Positions 7,687-13,533 of a stretch of 15,724 nt of DNA are shown one piece after another. The translations under genes and the position numbers were made by a program. The notes under the pieces were generated by a model, which was given only the letters and a program-made list of their open reading frames with translations, ran no database searches and had not been told where the DNA came from. Source of the stretch: Ruminococcus sp. UBA3800 (lineage in GTDB: Bacteria; Bacillota; Clostridia; Oscillospirales; Ruminococcaceae); the NCBI GenBank assembly GCA_002368715.1, contig DFEO01000168.1, forward strand, positions 1 to 15,724, read 5' to 3'. The first letter of the stretch is position 1, and the number at the start of each line of letters is the position of its first letter.

Positions 7687-8631
7687 TTAAAGCGGCTCCC
7701 TTTCTTTGAGCTTCTCCACCACCCGAAGCTTTGCGCTCCTGCTTCTCGGGTTCTGTTCAAGCTCCTGCTCCGACGCTTCCCTTGGTTTTCTTCCCACCAG
7801 CTCAGCGCTCGGGGTCCTTCCGCACACACACTGCGGAAAATCAGGCGGACAAACACAGCCCTGACAAAATGTCCTGAACCTTCTCTTTACCAGCCTGTCC
7901 TCCAGCGAATGGAACGTTATCACGCAAAGTCTGCCGCCCACCTTCAGCCTGTCAAAGCAGCTGTCGAGCGCACTGTCCAGGTGGCCGAACTCATCATTGA
8001 CCTCTATCCTTATCGCCTGAAACGTTTTTTTACACGGGTTTTTGTCACGCCTTGCCTTCTGCGGCACGGCCTCTCTCACAATATCAGCAAGCTCTCCCGT
8101 TGTTTCTATCGGCGCCTGCTCACGCCTGCTGACAACAGCCTGTGCTATCCTCGGCGCAAACTTCTCCTCGCCGTAGTCATAAAGGATCTTTATCAGCCTG
8201 CCCTTGTCGTAAGTGTTCACAACATCATAGGCCGAAAGCCCGCTTGAAGACATCCTCATATCGAGCCTTGCGTCCGCATGATAGGAAAAGCCTCTCTCAG
8301 CATTATCCAGCTGATAGGACGACACCCCCAGGTCAAGGAGTATCCCATCGACCTTATCGGCGCCTGCCCTCTGAAGTATCGACTCTATCTCGTCATAATT
8401 TCCCTCAAACACCTCGGCAGGAAACCCCTTCAGCCTCTCCCTCGACACAGCCACCGCCTCGGGATCTCTGTCAGCGCATATAAGCCTTCCCCTTTCGGGG
8501 TCAAGCCTCTTTGCTATCATCGTGGAATGGCCTGCTCCTCCGACCGTCCCGTCAAAATAAATGCCGTCGGGCTTTATTGCAAGTCCCTCCATACATTCAT
8601 CCGCAAGAACAGGTATATGTTTGAATTCCAT
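7687..8631 (-). CDS. rsmH: 16S rRNA (cytosine-1402-N4)-methyltransferase
   Basis: RsmH (formerly MraW) methylates N4 of C1402 in the ribosomal P site using S-adenosylmethionine. The 314-residue protein has the expected length and motifs in order: HIPVLADE at the start, the SAM-binding DGTVGGAGHS (about 28-37), ADRDPEAV, LLDLGVSSYQLD, ARLDMRM, KKTFQAIRIEVNDE and FHSLEDRLVKRRF, then a Cys-rich CVCPPDFPQCVCG near residues 260-272, typical of clostridial members. The ATG overlaps the last base of the mraZ TGA (TGATG), pointing to coupled translation. It is the second gene of the dcw operon, as in most bacteria, and nothing unusual is seen. Confidence 0.96.
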   Translation of the reverse strand: MEFKHIPVLADECMEGLAIKPDGIYFDGTVGGAGHSTMIAKRLDPERGRLICADRDPEAVAVSRERLKGFPAEVFEGNYDEIESILQRAGADKVDGILLDLGVSSYQLDNAERGFSYHADARLDMRMSSSGLSAYDVVNTYDKGRLIKILYDYGEEKFAPRIAQAVVSRREQAPIETTGELADIVREAVPQKARRDKNPCKKTFQAIRIEVNDEFGHLDSALDSCFDRLKVGGRLCVITFHSLEDRLVKRRFRTFCQGCVCPPDFPQCVCGRTPSAELVGRKPREASEQELEQNPRSRSAKLRVVEKLKEREPL

Positions 8632-9059
8632 CAGAAATCAAGCCCTTCCAGTGTCTCGGCAAGCTCGGCCTCAGCGCTTGCATTATATTCCTCCCAGCGT
8701 GTCTTGTCCCAGATCTCGCACCGCTCGGAAACACCTGCGATCACAACATCCTTGTCAAGACCTGCCGCCTCTCTCAATTCCTTCGGGATAAGCAGCTTTC
8801 CCTGCTTGTCCGTCTCGGCTTCACACGCCCAAGCCATAAACGTTCTCTGGAGCGTCCTGGCCTTTGCCATAGGCAGAGCCCTTATCTTTTCGGCCTTTGC
8901 CTCAAAGGTCTCACAGGAATAAACGAACAGGCAGCCGTCGATGCCCTTGGTGATGATGAAACGGCTCCCGATGATATCTCTCAGCTTCGCCGGGAACGTG
9001 ATACGTCCCTTCGAGTCCATCGTCACATTATTGAGCCCTCTCAGCGAAAATCCTTCCAA
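8631..9059 (-). CDS. mraZ: MraZ, transcriptional regulator of the dcw cluster
   Basis: MraZ is an AbrB-fold DNA-binding protein, known in other bacteria to form rings and bind repeated boxes in its own promoter, controlling the dcw operon. Both copies of the DxxxR half-motif are visible: DSKGRITFPAKLRD near the N-terminus and DKQGKLLIPKELRE in the second half, with GIDGCLFVYS and SERCEIWDKTRWEEY as further family blocks. The frame continues upstream to 9173, but TTG 9059 is chosen because a near-perfect GGAGG (9072-9068) lies 8 nt upstream and the resulting 142 residues match the family length; the longer version would run through the promoter and operator. The stop overlaps the rsmH start by one base. 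Confidence 0.93.
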   Translation of the reverse strand: MEGFSLRGLNNVTMDSKGRITFPAKLRDIIGSRFIITKGIDGCLFVYSCETFEAKAEKIRALPMAKARTLQRTFMAWACEAETDKQGKLLIPKELREAAGLDKDVVIAGVSERCEIWDKTRWEEYNASAEAELAETLEGLDF

Positions 9060-9094
9060 GCCGTTCACCTCCGTCCGCTTTGCTTCCCGTTTAT

Positions 9095-9140
9095 GCACAA
9101 AAGTACACCAAAATCCACTTCTGTACCCATTATACACCAT
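9095..9140 (-). promoter_or_regulatory. Candidate MraZ operator: GTG/TGG boxes at 10-bp spacing
   Basis: Reading the minus strand, GTG trimers start at 9118, 9108 and 9098, exactly 10 bp apart and each after an A/T-rich stretch. Two further TGG boxes start at 9139 and 9129, again 10 bp apart, flanking the -10 element. MraZ is known to bind several short TGGG- or GTGG-like boxes repeated every 10 bp near its own promoter. The position, overlapping -10 and the start of transcription just ahead of mraZ, fits autoregulation. The boxes are degenerate, so the exact number is uncertain. Confidence 0.6.
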
Positions 9141-9157
9141 TACACCGAAAAATGCAA
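9129..9157 (-). promoter_or_regulatory. Sigma-A-type promoter of the mraZ/dcw operon
   Basis: TTGCAT (9157-9152) and a perfect TATAAT (9134-9129) are separated by 17 nt, with transcription expected near 9122, about 60 nt ahead of the mraZ TTG. No other promoter as good lies closer to mraZ. Confidence 0.8.
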
Positions 9158-9235
9158 CAGTGAAAATCCCCAAAGCGTTGTCCGGGCAAGGGAATTTTTC
9201 TGGACAGACAGATTTTTCAGCTCAGAATTGACGGA

Positions 9236-9292
9236 GTTTTTGTAACAATTAAGATCGTTTTTGTAACCCAATTGTAATTTGTGAACAATATT
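9236..9292. repeat. Phased direct repeats upstream of the mraZ promoter
   Basis: GTTTTTGTAAC occurs exactly at 9236-9246 and 9257-9267 on the plus strand, a period of 21 bp or two helical turns. A third, weaker copy (TTTGTGAACAAT) lies at 9278-9289, and each copy is followed by a CAAT or CCAAT. The array is 80-130 bp upstream of the mraZ -35. Such phasing suits a binding site for a regulator on one DNA face; no known regulator motif is recognised. Confidence 0.5.
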
Positions 9293-9298
9293 TTAACA

Positions 9299-9385
9299 GG
9301 AAACGAGCGTGTCCTCAACGCTTCCCCGATGCCCGTCAGGGCACCCTCAAAGGCCCGGCCGAAGCGCTGCTCCGGCCCTCCTTAT
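9299..9385 (-). ncRNA. Candidate structured RNA: sRNA or leader of the dcw operon
   Basis: Immediately downstream of a strong promoter lies a GC-rich stretch that folds on the minus strand into three hairpins: GGCCGGAGC/GCTTCGGCC with a 3-nt loop (9377-9357), GGTGCCC/GGGCATC around a TGAC loop (9345-9328), and AGCGT/ACGCT (9322-9306). In the first two stems the single non-Watson-Crick pair is G-U if the minus strand is the RNA but A-C if the plus strand is, which agrees with the promoter direction. No plausible coding frame follows. No clear U-run terminator closes it, so it could continue as a leader of about 320 nt into mraZ. It does not match any RNA class I recognise. Confidence 0.5.
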
Positions 9386-9391
9386 GCTTTG

Positions 9392-9420
9392 ATTTTACCA
9401 CAATATATAGTATACGTCAA
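9392..9420 (-). promoter_or_regulatory. Strong sigma-A-type promoter upstream of the candidate RNA
   Basis: TTGACG (9420-9415) and TAAAAT (9397-9392) are separated by 17 nt, with transcription expected near 9385. It lies about 260 bp upstream of the mraZ promoter in the same direction, so it either serves a separate small RNA or is a distal dcw promoter. Confidence 0.65.
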
Positions 9421-9678
9421 TAGCTTTTCCCAAAAATCAGACGTTTTCTCTCCAACTTTGTAAGATATGACAAAACCTCTCGCACGGCTCATATCACCCT
9501 TTGAAATCAACGGTTAAAATTCAGTAACATAAATTTTAGTTATTTAATTTAATTATTACATTTCAAAAAATGTTAATTTTCTGAAAACTCTTCCGAAACA
9601 CTTCTGCATTGTGTAAAAATTTCCCGAAATCGTTTTAAGCACTAAAAAACGCTGCTCCTGATTGGTCAAAATGCACAA
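9421..9678. other. AT-rich intergenic stretch with no recognised feature
   Basis: This part of the roughly 740-nt gap between ppa and mraZ is strongly AT-rich, especially 9520-9620 with runs such as ATTTAATTTAATTATTAC. I see no ribosome binding site with an open frame, no RNA structure of note and no convincing promoter. Confidence 0.6.
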
Positions 9679-9737
9679 CTCCACAAAATGCTGTGGGGTG
9701 CTCCCGCCCGCCGTATTTCGACACACTACATAGTGTG
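9679..9737. repeat. Two inverted repeats downstream of the ppa terminator
   Basis: CTCCACA (9679-9685) pairs with TGTGGGG (9692-9698) across a 6-nt loop, and CACACTA (9722-9728) is followed after two bases by its complement TAGTGTG (9731-9737). Neither is followed by a T-run, so they are not standard terminators. They could be protein-binding sites or mRNA 3'-end structures; function unknown. Confidence 0.45.
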
Positions 9738-9745
9738 CCCGACGA

Positions 9746-9782
9746 CAAAAACGAGCGCCCCCACCCTCGGGAACGCCCGCTC
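9746..9782 (-). terminator. Intrinsic terminator after ppa
   Basis: On the minus strand GAGCG (9782-9778) pairs with CGCTC (9757-9753), with an inner TTCCC/GGGGG stem, followed by G and five T (9751-9747). It begins 16 nt after the ppa stop and ends the ppa transcription unit. Confidence 0.75.
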
Positions 9783-9798
9783 ATTCAGTTTGTACCGT

Positions 9799-10329
9799 TC
9801 ATTTGCAGAACGACTCTACATATCGGTCTATACAGCTTTCTATTATCTTCTTGGCTTCCTCGCAGCCCTTCACGTCGTCAATGACAGTGTCCTTGTGCTC
9901 GAGCGCCTTGTAGACCGAGAAAAAGTGCGACATCTCCTCAAAAATATGCTTTGGCAGATGTGAAATGTCCCTGTAAACATTGTAGGTCGGATCGTTTTCG
10001 GGTATGCAGATTATCTTCTCGTCAGCCGCACCGTTGTCCATCATTATGATGACACCGATCGGATAGCATTCGACCAACGAAAGCGGAGCGAGCTTCTCCG
10101 AACACAGCACCAGCACATCGAGCGGGTCGCCGTCCTCGGCATATGTACGGGGTATAAAGCCGTAGTTTGCAGGATAGTGGGTAGACGTGTAAAGTATCCT
10201 GTCCATTCTCAGAAAGCCTGTTTCCTTGTCGAGCTCATACTTCACCTTTGAACCCTCGGGTATCTCGATAACAGCGGTAAAAAGCTCCTGATTGACTCTT
10301 TTGGGTGAAATGTCATGCCAGATGTTCAT
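9799..10329 (-). CDS. ppa: Inorganic pyrophosphatase, family I
   Basis: This soluble enzyme hydrolyses pyrophosphate to phosphate with Mg2+, pulling biosynthetic reactions such as nucleic acid and UDP-sugar synthesis forward. The 176-residue protein has the full length of bacterial family I enzymes and their signature DGDPLDVLV (metal-binding Asp66, Asp68, Asp71). IEIPEGSKVKYELDK (21-35) and HYPANYGFIPRT (51-62) supply further active-site residues, and FSVYKALE sits toward the C-terminus. ATG 10329 has GGAGG (10342-10338) 8 nt upstream. It follows the unrecognised acidic gene by 44 nt in the same direction, with no terminator between, so the two are probably cotranscribed; a clear terminator follows. 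Many Clostridia use a membrane pyrophosphatase or a family II enzyme instead, so a family I enzyme is a useful trait to record. Confidence 0.95.
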   Translation of the reverse strand: MNIWHDISPKRVNQELFTAVIEIPEGSKVKYELDKETGFLRMDRILYTSTHYPANYGFIPRTYAEDGDPLDVLVLCSEKLAPLSLVECYPIGVIIMMDNGAADEKIICIPENDPTYNVYRDISHLPKHIFEEMSHFFSVYKALEHKDTVIDDVKGCEEAKKIIESCIDRYVESFCK

Positions 10330-10373
10330 AGTTTTATCCTCCAGTCTGTTTTTCAGATCGTTTTTTTCGTTTT

Positions 10374-10958
10374 TCAGCTCTCGCTCCTGTACATCCCTGC
10401 TTCTTCGAGCGCCTCGGGGATATCAAATACCGTCTCACCGTTTAATTCCACCACGGTGAGCGTACCCTCATTCTTCTTCGAGATAAGGTCGCCGGGAAAC
10501 ACCGCTTCTGCCCTGTCGTCCACGAACTCTGCGCCCAGCTTCTCCAGTGCCTTTTCATAAAGCCCCGGGTTTTCGGTGTAGAGCATGAACTCCTGATAAT
10601 CCTTTATATAAAGCTCATCGCCCGTCTTGTTTGAACCAAAACCGAAGCGTGACACACCGTCCTGCACAAGCAGCTCTCCGAAACGCTCCATGACCGCAAA
10701 AGCCACCTCTCTCGTGCAGTTGTCAAGATAGTAGACCGCATAGTCATCAACATCCTCGGGCAGCTCCAGAAAGAAAAACACCGGCTCGGGAACGCTTTTA
10801 AGAAACACCTCCACCGCTCCTGCTATCAGCTCTGCCGACAGCGAGCCTGTAAAGCCGTCCTTTTCCTTCACGATATACGATGCGAGCTTGTCCGCTCCGT
10901 CAACGGACACGCCCTGACAAAGAACAAAATCCTTTTCCAAAAAGATCACGCCCCCCAT
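10374..10958 (-). CDS. Acidic soluble protein of unknown function
   Basis: I do not recognise this 194-residue protein. It has no signal peptide or membrane helix and is acidic, with many Asp and Glu (for example LELPEDVDDYAVYYLD and LEEAGMYRSES at the end). The pattern of short strands and helices (VFFFLELPED, REVAFAVMERFGELLVQDGV, GLYEKALEKLGAEFV) suggests a compact alpha/beta fold. ATG 10958 is chosen because it lies about 20 nt downstream of a good promoter; its ribosome binding site is weak (AAGAAG or GGGA, poorly spaced), so a later start is possible. Codon use matches the neighbours. It precedes ppa by 44 nt, apparently in the same transcript, but the link to pyrophosphate metabolism is only positional. 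Confidence 0.75.
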   Translation of the reverse strand: MGGVIFLEKDFVLCQGVSVDGADKLASYIVKEKDGFTGSLSAELIAGAVEVFLKSVPEPVFFFLELPEDVDDYAVYYLDNCTREVAFAVMERFGELLVQDGVSRFGFGSNKTGDELYIKDYQEFMLYTENPGLYEKALEKLGAEFVDDRAEAVFPGDLISKKNEGTLTVVELNGETVFDIPEALEEAGMYRSES

Positions 10959-10978
10959 ATCAAGCTTCTTTCCCTACC

Positions 10979-11007
10979 AGTATAACACAGCTGTTCAAAA
11001 AAGTAAA
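10979..11007 (-). promoter_or_regulatory. Sigma-A-type promoter of the unknown gene-ppa unit
   Basis: TTTACT (11007-11002) and TATACT (10984-10979) are spaced by 17 nt, with the start expected near 10972, close to the ATG at 10958. It directly abuts the spo0A terminator T-run. Confidence 0.65.
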
Positions 11008-11008
11008 G

Positions 11009-11046
11009 AAAAAAATAACGGCCGCTGTCCATAATGAACGGCGGCC
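11009..11046 (-). terminator. Intrinsic terminator after spo0A
   Basis: On the minus strand GGCCGC (11046-11041) pairs with GCGGCC (11025-11020), with an inner GTTCA/TGGAC stem around a TTA loop and one mismatch, followed after GTTA by seven T (11015-11009). It starts 27 nt after the spo0A stop. Confidence 0.88.
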
Positions 11047-11073
11047 TGAATACTGTGTTTTATGGCGCCGAAC

Positions 11074-11853
11074 TTAAACGGCGACTGTGGCTCTGTATTT
11101 TAAGCTTATCTTGTCAGCAAGCAGAGCTATGAACTCGCTGTTGGTGGGCTTGCCCTTACCGGTGTTTACAGTGTAGCCGAAAAAGCTGTTCAGCACATCC
11201 ACATCCCCTCTGTCCCAGGCTATCTCTATCGCATGGCGGATAGCCCTTTCCACACGGGAAGGCGTGGTTGCGAATTTTTTCGCAACGGCAGGATATAATA
11301 GCTTTGTCACGCTCTCGAGCATCTCGCTGTCATCGACCGAGAGCATTATCGCCTCCCGAAGATAGTGATAGCCCTTTATGTGCGCAGGCACGCCTATCCT
11401 ATGTATCATATCCGTGACAACTATCTCGAGATTGAAGCTGTTTCTCGCAGTCATAACAGGCACACTGTCGTTCTCTGTGCCAAGACCCAGCATAGACTTT
11501 ATCCTGTCGCCAAGGACCTTGACATCAAAGGGCTTGAGCATAAAATAAGATGCTCCCGAGCTCATCACCTGATTCTCGATAAATGCGTTCTCATAGGCGC
11601 TGGTAACTATGAATTTCGGCATTTTATAATTTGTGTTCTTCATTTTTCTGATAAGCTCGATAGCGTCAAGCGAAGGCATGACCGCATCGATCATCACGAT
11701 GTCGGGCTGCTCGTTCTTGATAGCGTCATAGATCACCATTCCGTCCTTCTGTCTTGTTATAACGAAAAAGCCCAGCGCTCTGAGTGATGCCGCACACGAA
11801 ACTCCATACTGTGCCGTGTCGTCTCCGATAAGTATTTTGATCTTGTTTGTCAT
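11074..11853 (-). CDS. spo0A: Spo0A, master response regulator of sporulation
   Basis: Spo0A is the phosphorelay-controlled transcription factor that starts endospore formation. The 259-residue protein has a complete receiver domain: acidic pair Asp11-Asp12, phospho-acceptor Asp56 in MIDAVMP, Thr84/Ser85 in IVTSA and Lys107 in MLKPFD. The C-terminal domain unique to Spo0A follows from about residue 140: [38 protein letters not shown] with the recognition helix, [11 protein letters not shown], and [22 protein letters not shown] 11853 is chosen because GGAGG (11865-11861) is 7 nt upstream; a longer frame from 11892 has no such site and runs into the leader. It lies downstream of spoIVB, as in bacilli and clostridia, with its own promoter and Spo0A-type boxes before it and a strong terminator after it. 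Confidence 0.97.
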   Translation of the reverse strand: MTNKIKILIGDDTAQYGVSCAASLRALGFFVITRQKDGMVIYDAIKNEQPDIVMIDAVMPSLDAIELIRKMKNTNYKMPKFIVTSAYENAFIENQVMSSGASYFMLKPFDVKVLGDRIKSMLGLGTENDSVPVMTARNSFNLEIVVTDMIHRIGVPAHIKGYHYLREAIMLSVDDSEMLESVTKLLYPAVAKKFATTPSRVERAIRHAIEIAWDRGDVDVLNSFFGYTVNTGKGKPTNSEFIALLADKISLKYRATVAV

Positions 11854-11883
11854 GTCGATTCCTCCGATTTTTATGTCATTTTG

Positions 11884-11935
11884 AAAAAGCATCCGGGAGC
11901 CGTCGGCAGCAGTTTTTCTGTCGGCGGTCCCCTGC
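11884..11935 (-). promoter_or_regulatory. Long hairpin in the spo0A 5' leader, possible attenuator
   Basis: Between the spo0A promoter and its ribosome binding site an inverted repeat of 14-15 bases per arm (11895-11909 with 11918-11931) encloses an 8-nt loop. On the minus strand it has 12 Watson-Crick pairs, two A-C mismatches and one bulged base; on the plus strand the two mismatches become G-U wobbles. With an outer GCA/TGC pairing (11935-11933 with 11891-11889) the minus-strand stem is followed directly by five T (11888-11884), a terminator-like arrangement before the start codon. Regulatory use is inference. Confidence 0.45.
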
Positions 11936-11951
11936 CCTTTTCCTGTGTTTT

Positions 11952-11980
11952 ATCATAACACATTTATTTTTCAAAATCAA
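11952..11980 (-). promoter_or_regulatory. Sigma-A-type promoter of spo0A
   Basis: TTGATT (11980-11975) and TATGAT (11957-11952) are spaced by 17 nt, giving a start near 11945 and a leader of about 90 nt. I found no convincing sigma-H promoter in the same gap. Confidence 0.65.
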
Positions 11981-12009
11981 TAGTTTTTTGGATAAATCGT
12001 CATATATTT

Positions 12010-12086
12010 TACGACAAACCTGTGCAATATTCATAGTGTTTCAACATAAGATATCTGTTTAACACATAGATTTCTTAGTTTCGACA
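12010..12086 (-). promoter_or_regulatory. Spo0A-type boxes upstream of spo0A
   Basis: The minus strand has a perfect 0A heptamer TGTCGAA at 12086-12080 and a one-mismatch copy TGTCGTA at 12016-12010, inside TTTGTCGTAAAA. They lie roughly 70 and 140 bp upstream of the likely transcription start. Autoregulation of spo0A through such boxes is known in Bacillus; here it is inferred from motif and position. Confidence 0.5.
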
Positions 12087-12125
12087 TTCTGCGACTTTTT
12101 ATGCCGAAACCGCTCTTTTACACCA

Positions 12126-13316
12126 TCAGCTGCCGACGCAGCGGGTGTGCTCATACATCTTGTCGGCAAATATCGCATATCCGCAGGAGGAGTCGTCCAC
12201 GAACACATGAGTGACTGCCCCCACTATCCTGCCGTCCTGGATTATCGGCGAGCCGCTCATCCCCTGAACGATGCCGCCTGCCCTTTCTATAAGCCTTTTG
12301 TCCGTAACCCTTATGACCATATCGTGCTCGGCGTCCTTCGAGATATCGGTCTGCTCTATCAGTGCAGAATACTCCTTTGATCCGGTGCCGTCAACGCTGC
12401 ACACCACAGTCGCTTCGCCTGTGTGTACCTCCTGGCGAAAGGCTACGGGCAGCTCTTTTCGTCCCTTCACGGGATCAGTATCGAGCCTGCCGTAAACGCC
12501 CTCGGGCGTGTTCTCGGTTATCTCACCGATGCTTGAAGAGTTTTTGAATTCGCCTATCAGCTGGCCGGGAGAACCGGGCTGTGATCTTGTTATGCCTGTC
12601 AGCCTGATCTCGCCCACCGACCCCTCGGACAGACCCACAGGCTGTCCGGTGTCGCTGTCGCATACGGCATGACCAAGGCCTGCAAAGGCGCCTGTCTGCC
12701 TGTCATAGAAGGTGAGTGTGCCTATCCCTGCCGAGGAATCACGCACCCACATTCCTGCCTTATAGCTGCCGCCGTCAAGCTCCGGCTCGATAGTAAGCTC
12801 GAGCTGCTTTCCCTTTCGCTCCACCTTTGCAATACACGGTCTGCCCTCGCTTTTTTCTATCACCCTTGCAACATCTGCGTTGCCGCTGACCGTCTCGCCG
12901 TCGAGCTTTGAGATAACGTCACCCACCTTTATGCCGGCCTCTTCGGCAGGCGACCTTCCGCCTACCTCCTGAAGATCAACGACTATCACACCGTCGGAGA
13001 TCACCTTCAGCCCTATCGGCTCGCCGCCCGCAACGACCTTCGGCCGCCTGACAGTGAGTGTTTTAACATCTTTTATGGGCACAGCCCCGAAAAGCATCAG
13101 CCTTGCTCCGGAGGCTGTGTCTGCGGTGCCTGCTTCCACTGCCTGCTGTGCTGTACTTTGCACGGTTACAGGCAGCGGCGAATTTATCTCCAGCTTTTCG
13201 CCTGCACCTATATAATAGGCGTCGGGCAGCTCTCTGCACAAAACACCTGCCGCCGACACAAGCATAAAGCCGACAGCTCCCATAGCTGCCGCTGTAAGTT
13301 TTATAGCCCTTTTCAT
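12126..13316 (-). CDS. spoIVB: SpoIVB, PDZ-domain serine peptidase of sporulation
   Basis: SpoIVB is secreted from the forespore into the space between the two membranes, where it cleaves SpoIVFA and so triggers pro-sigma-K processing. The 396-residue protein begins with a signal/anchor helix (about 7-27), then a spacer, a PDZ domain (about 95-180, with GGRSPAEEAGIKVGDVISKLDG) and an S55 peptidase domain. Catalytic His216 is in GLGHAVCD and the serine lies in QGMSGSPIIQDG (351-362), followed by GAVTHVFVDD. All expected blocks are present and the length is normal. GGGAGG stands just before ATG 13316. It precedes spo0A, the conserved order in spore formers. No terminator is evident in the 270 nt before spo0A, so some readthrough into it is possible. 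Confidence 0.95.
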   Translation of the reverse strand: MKRAIKLTAAAMGAVGFMLVSAAGVLCRELPDAYYIGAGEKLEINSPLPVTVQSTAQQAVEAGTADTASGARLMLFGAVPIKDVKTLTVRRPKVVAGGEPIGLKVISDGVIVVDLQEVGGRSPAEEAGIKVGDVISKLDGETVSGNADVARVIEKSEGRPCIAKVERKGKQLELTIEPELDGGSYKAGMWVRDSSAGIGTLTFYDRQTGAFAGLGHAVCDSDTGQPVGLSEGSVGEIRLTGITRSQPGSPGQLIGEFKNSSSIGEITENTPEGVYGRLDTDPVKGRKELPVAFRQEVHTGEATVVCSVDGTGSKEYSALIEQTDISKDAEHDMVIRVTDKRLIERAGGIVQGMSGSPIIQDGRIVGAVTHVFVDDSSCGYAIFADKMYEHTRCVGS

Positions 13317-13345
13317 TTTTGTTCCTCCCGTTTTGTTTTGTCCCG

Positions 13346-13351
13346 ATTATA
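13346..13351 (-). promoter_or_regulatory. Weak candidate -10 for spoIVB
   Basis: TATAAT stands 30 nt before the spoIVB ATG on the minus strand, but the best upstream hexamer (TTAAAC at 18 nt) is a poor -35. Forespore sigma-F or sigma-G promoters are expected for this gene, and I could not find a clear match to either. Confidence 0.2.
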
Positions 13352-13453
13352 TTTTTGACCGCAGCCGCCGTTTAATTCACCACGCCGCACAAGCATTATT
13401 TGACTTGGAAAGACAGCTTTCAAAATTTTCACAATGGCCTTTCTGCGTGCGTC

Positions 13454-13482
13454 TTTACAAAATCCATTGTTTGTGCTATAAT
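13454..13482 (+). promoter_or_regulatory. Sigma-A-type promoter of the membrane protein gene
   Basis: TTTACA (13454-13459) and a perfect TATAAT (13477-13482) are spaced by 17 nt; the start falls near 13489, about 45 nt before the ATG at 13534. Confidence 0.8.
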
Positions 13483-13487
13483 ATGTT

Positions 13488-13503
13488 TTGTCGTTTCGGA
13501 CAA
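13488..13503. promoter_or_regulatory. Inverted repeat at the transcription start, possible operator
   Basis: TTGTC and GACAA form a perfect 5-bp inverted repeat with a 6-bp spacer, placed 5 bp after the -10 and covering the expected start point. This is a typical operator position, but the repeat is short and no regulator is recognised. Confidence 0.35.
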
Positions 13504-13533
13504 TATGATTATAAGCTGAAAAAGAGGTATAAT

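Noticed and set aside
9060..9173. N-terminal extension of MraZ by 38 residues
   Set aside because: It would translate through the promoter and operator; the TTG at 9059 has an excellent ribosome binding site and gives the usual length.
9281..9463. 60-codon plus-strand frame in the ppa-mraZ gap
   Set aside because: No ribosome binding site, no promoter in that direction, and the GC-rich part is better explained as a minus-strand RNA.
9717..9723. Perfect Spo0A heptamer TGTCGAA on the minus strand after ppa
   Set aside because: One or two such 7-mers are expected by chance in a window this size, and no gene start lies near it.
13400..13428. TTGACT on the plus strand as a -35 for the membrane protein gene
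   Set aside because: The hexamer at the right distance is AAATTT, a poor -10; the TTTACA-17-TATAAT promoter downstream is much better.
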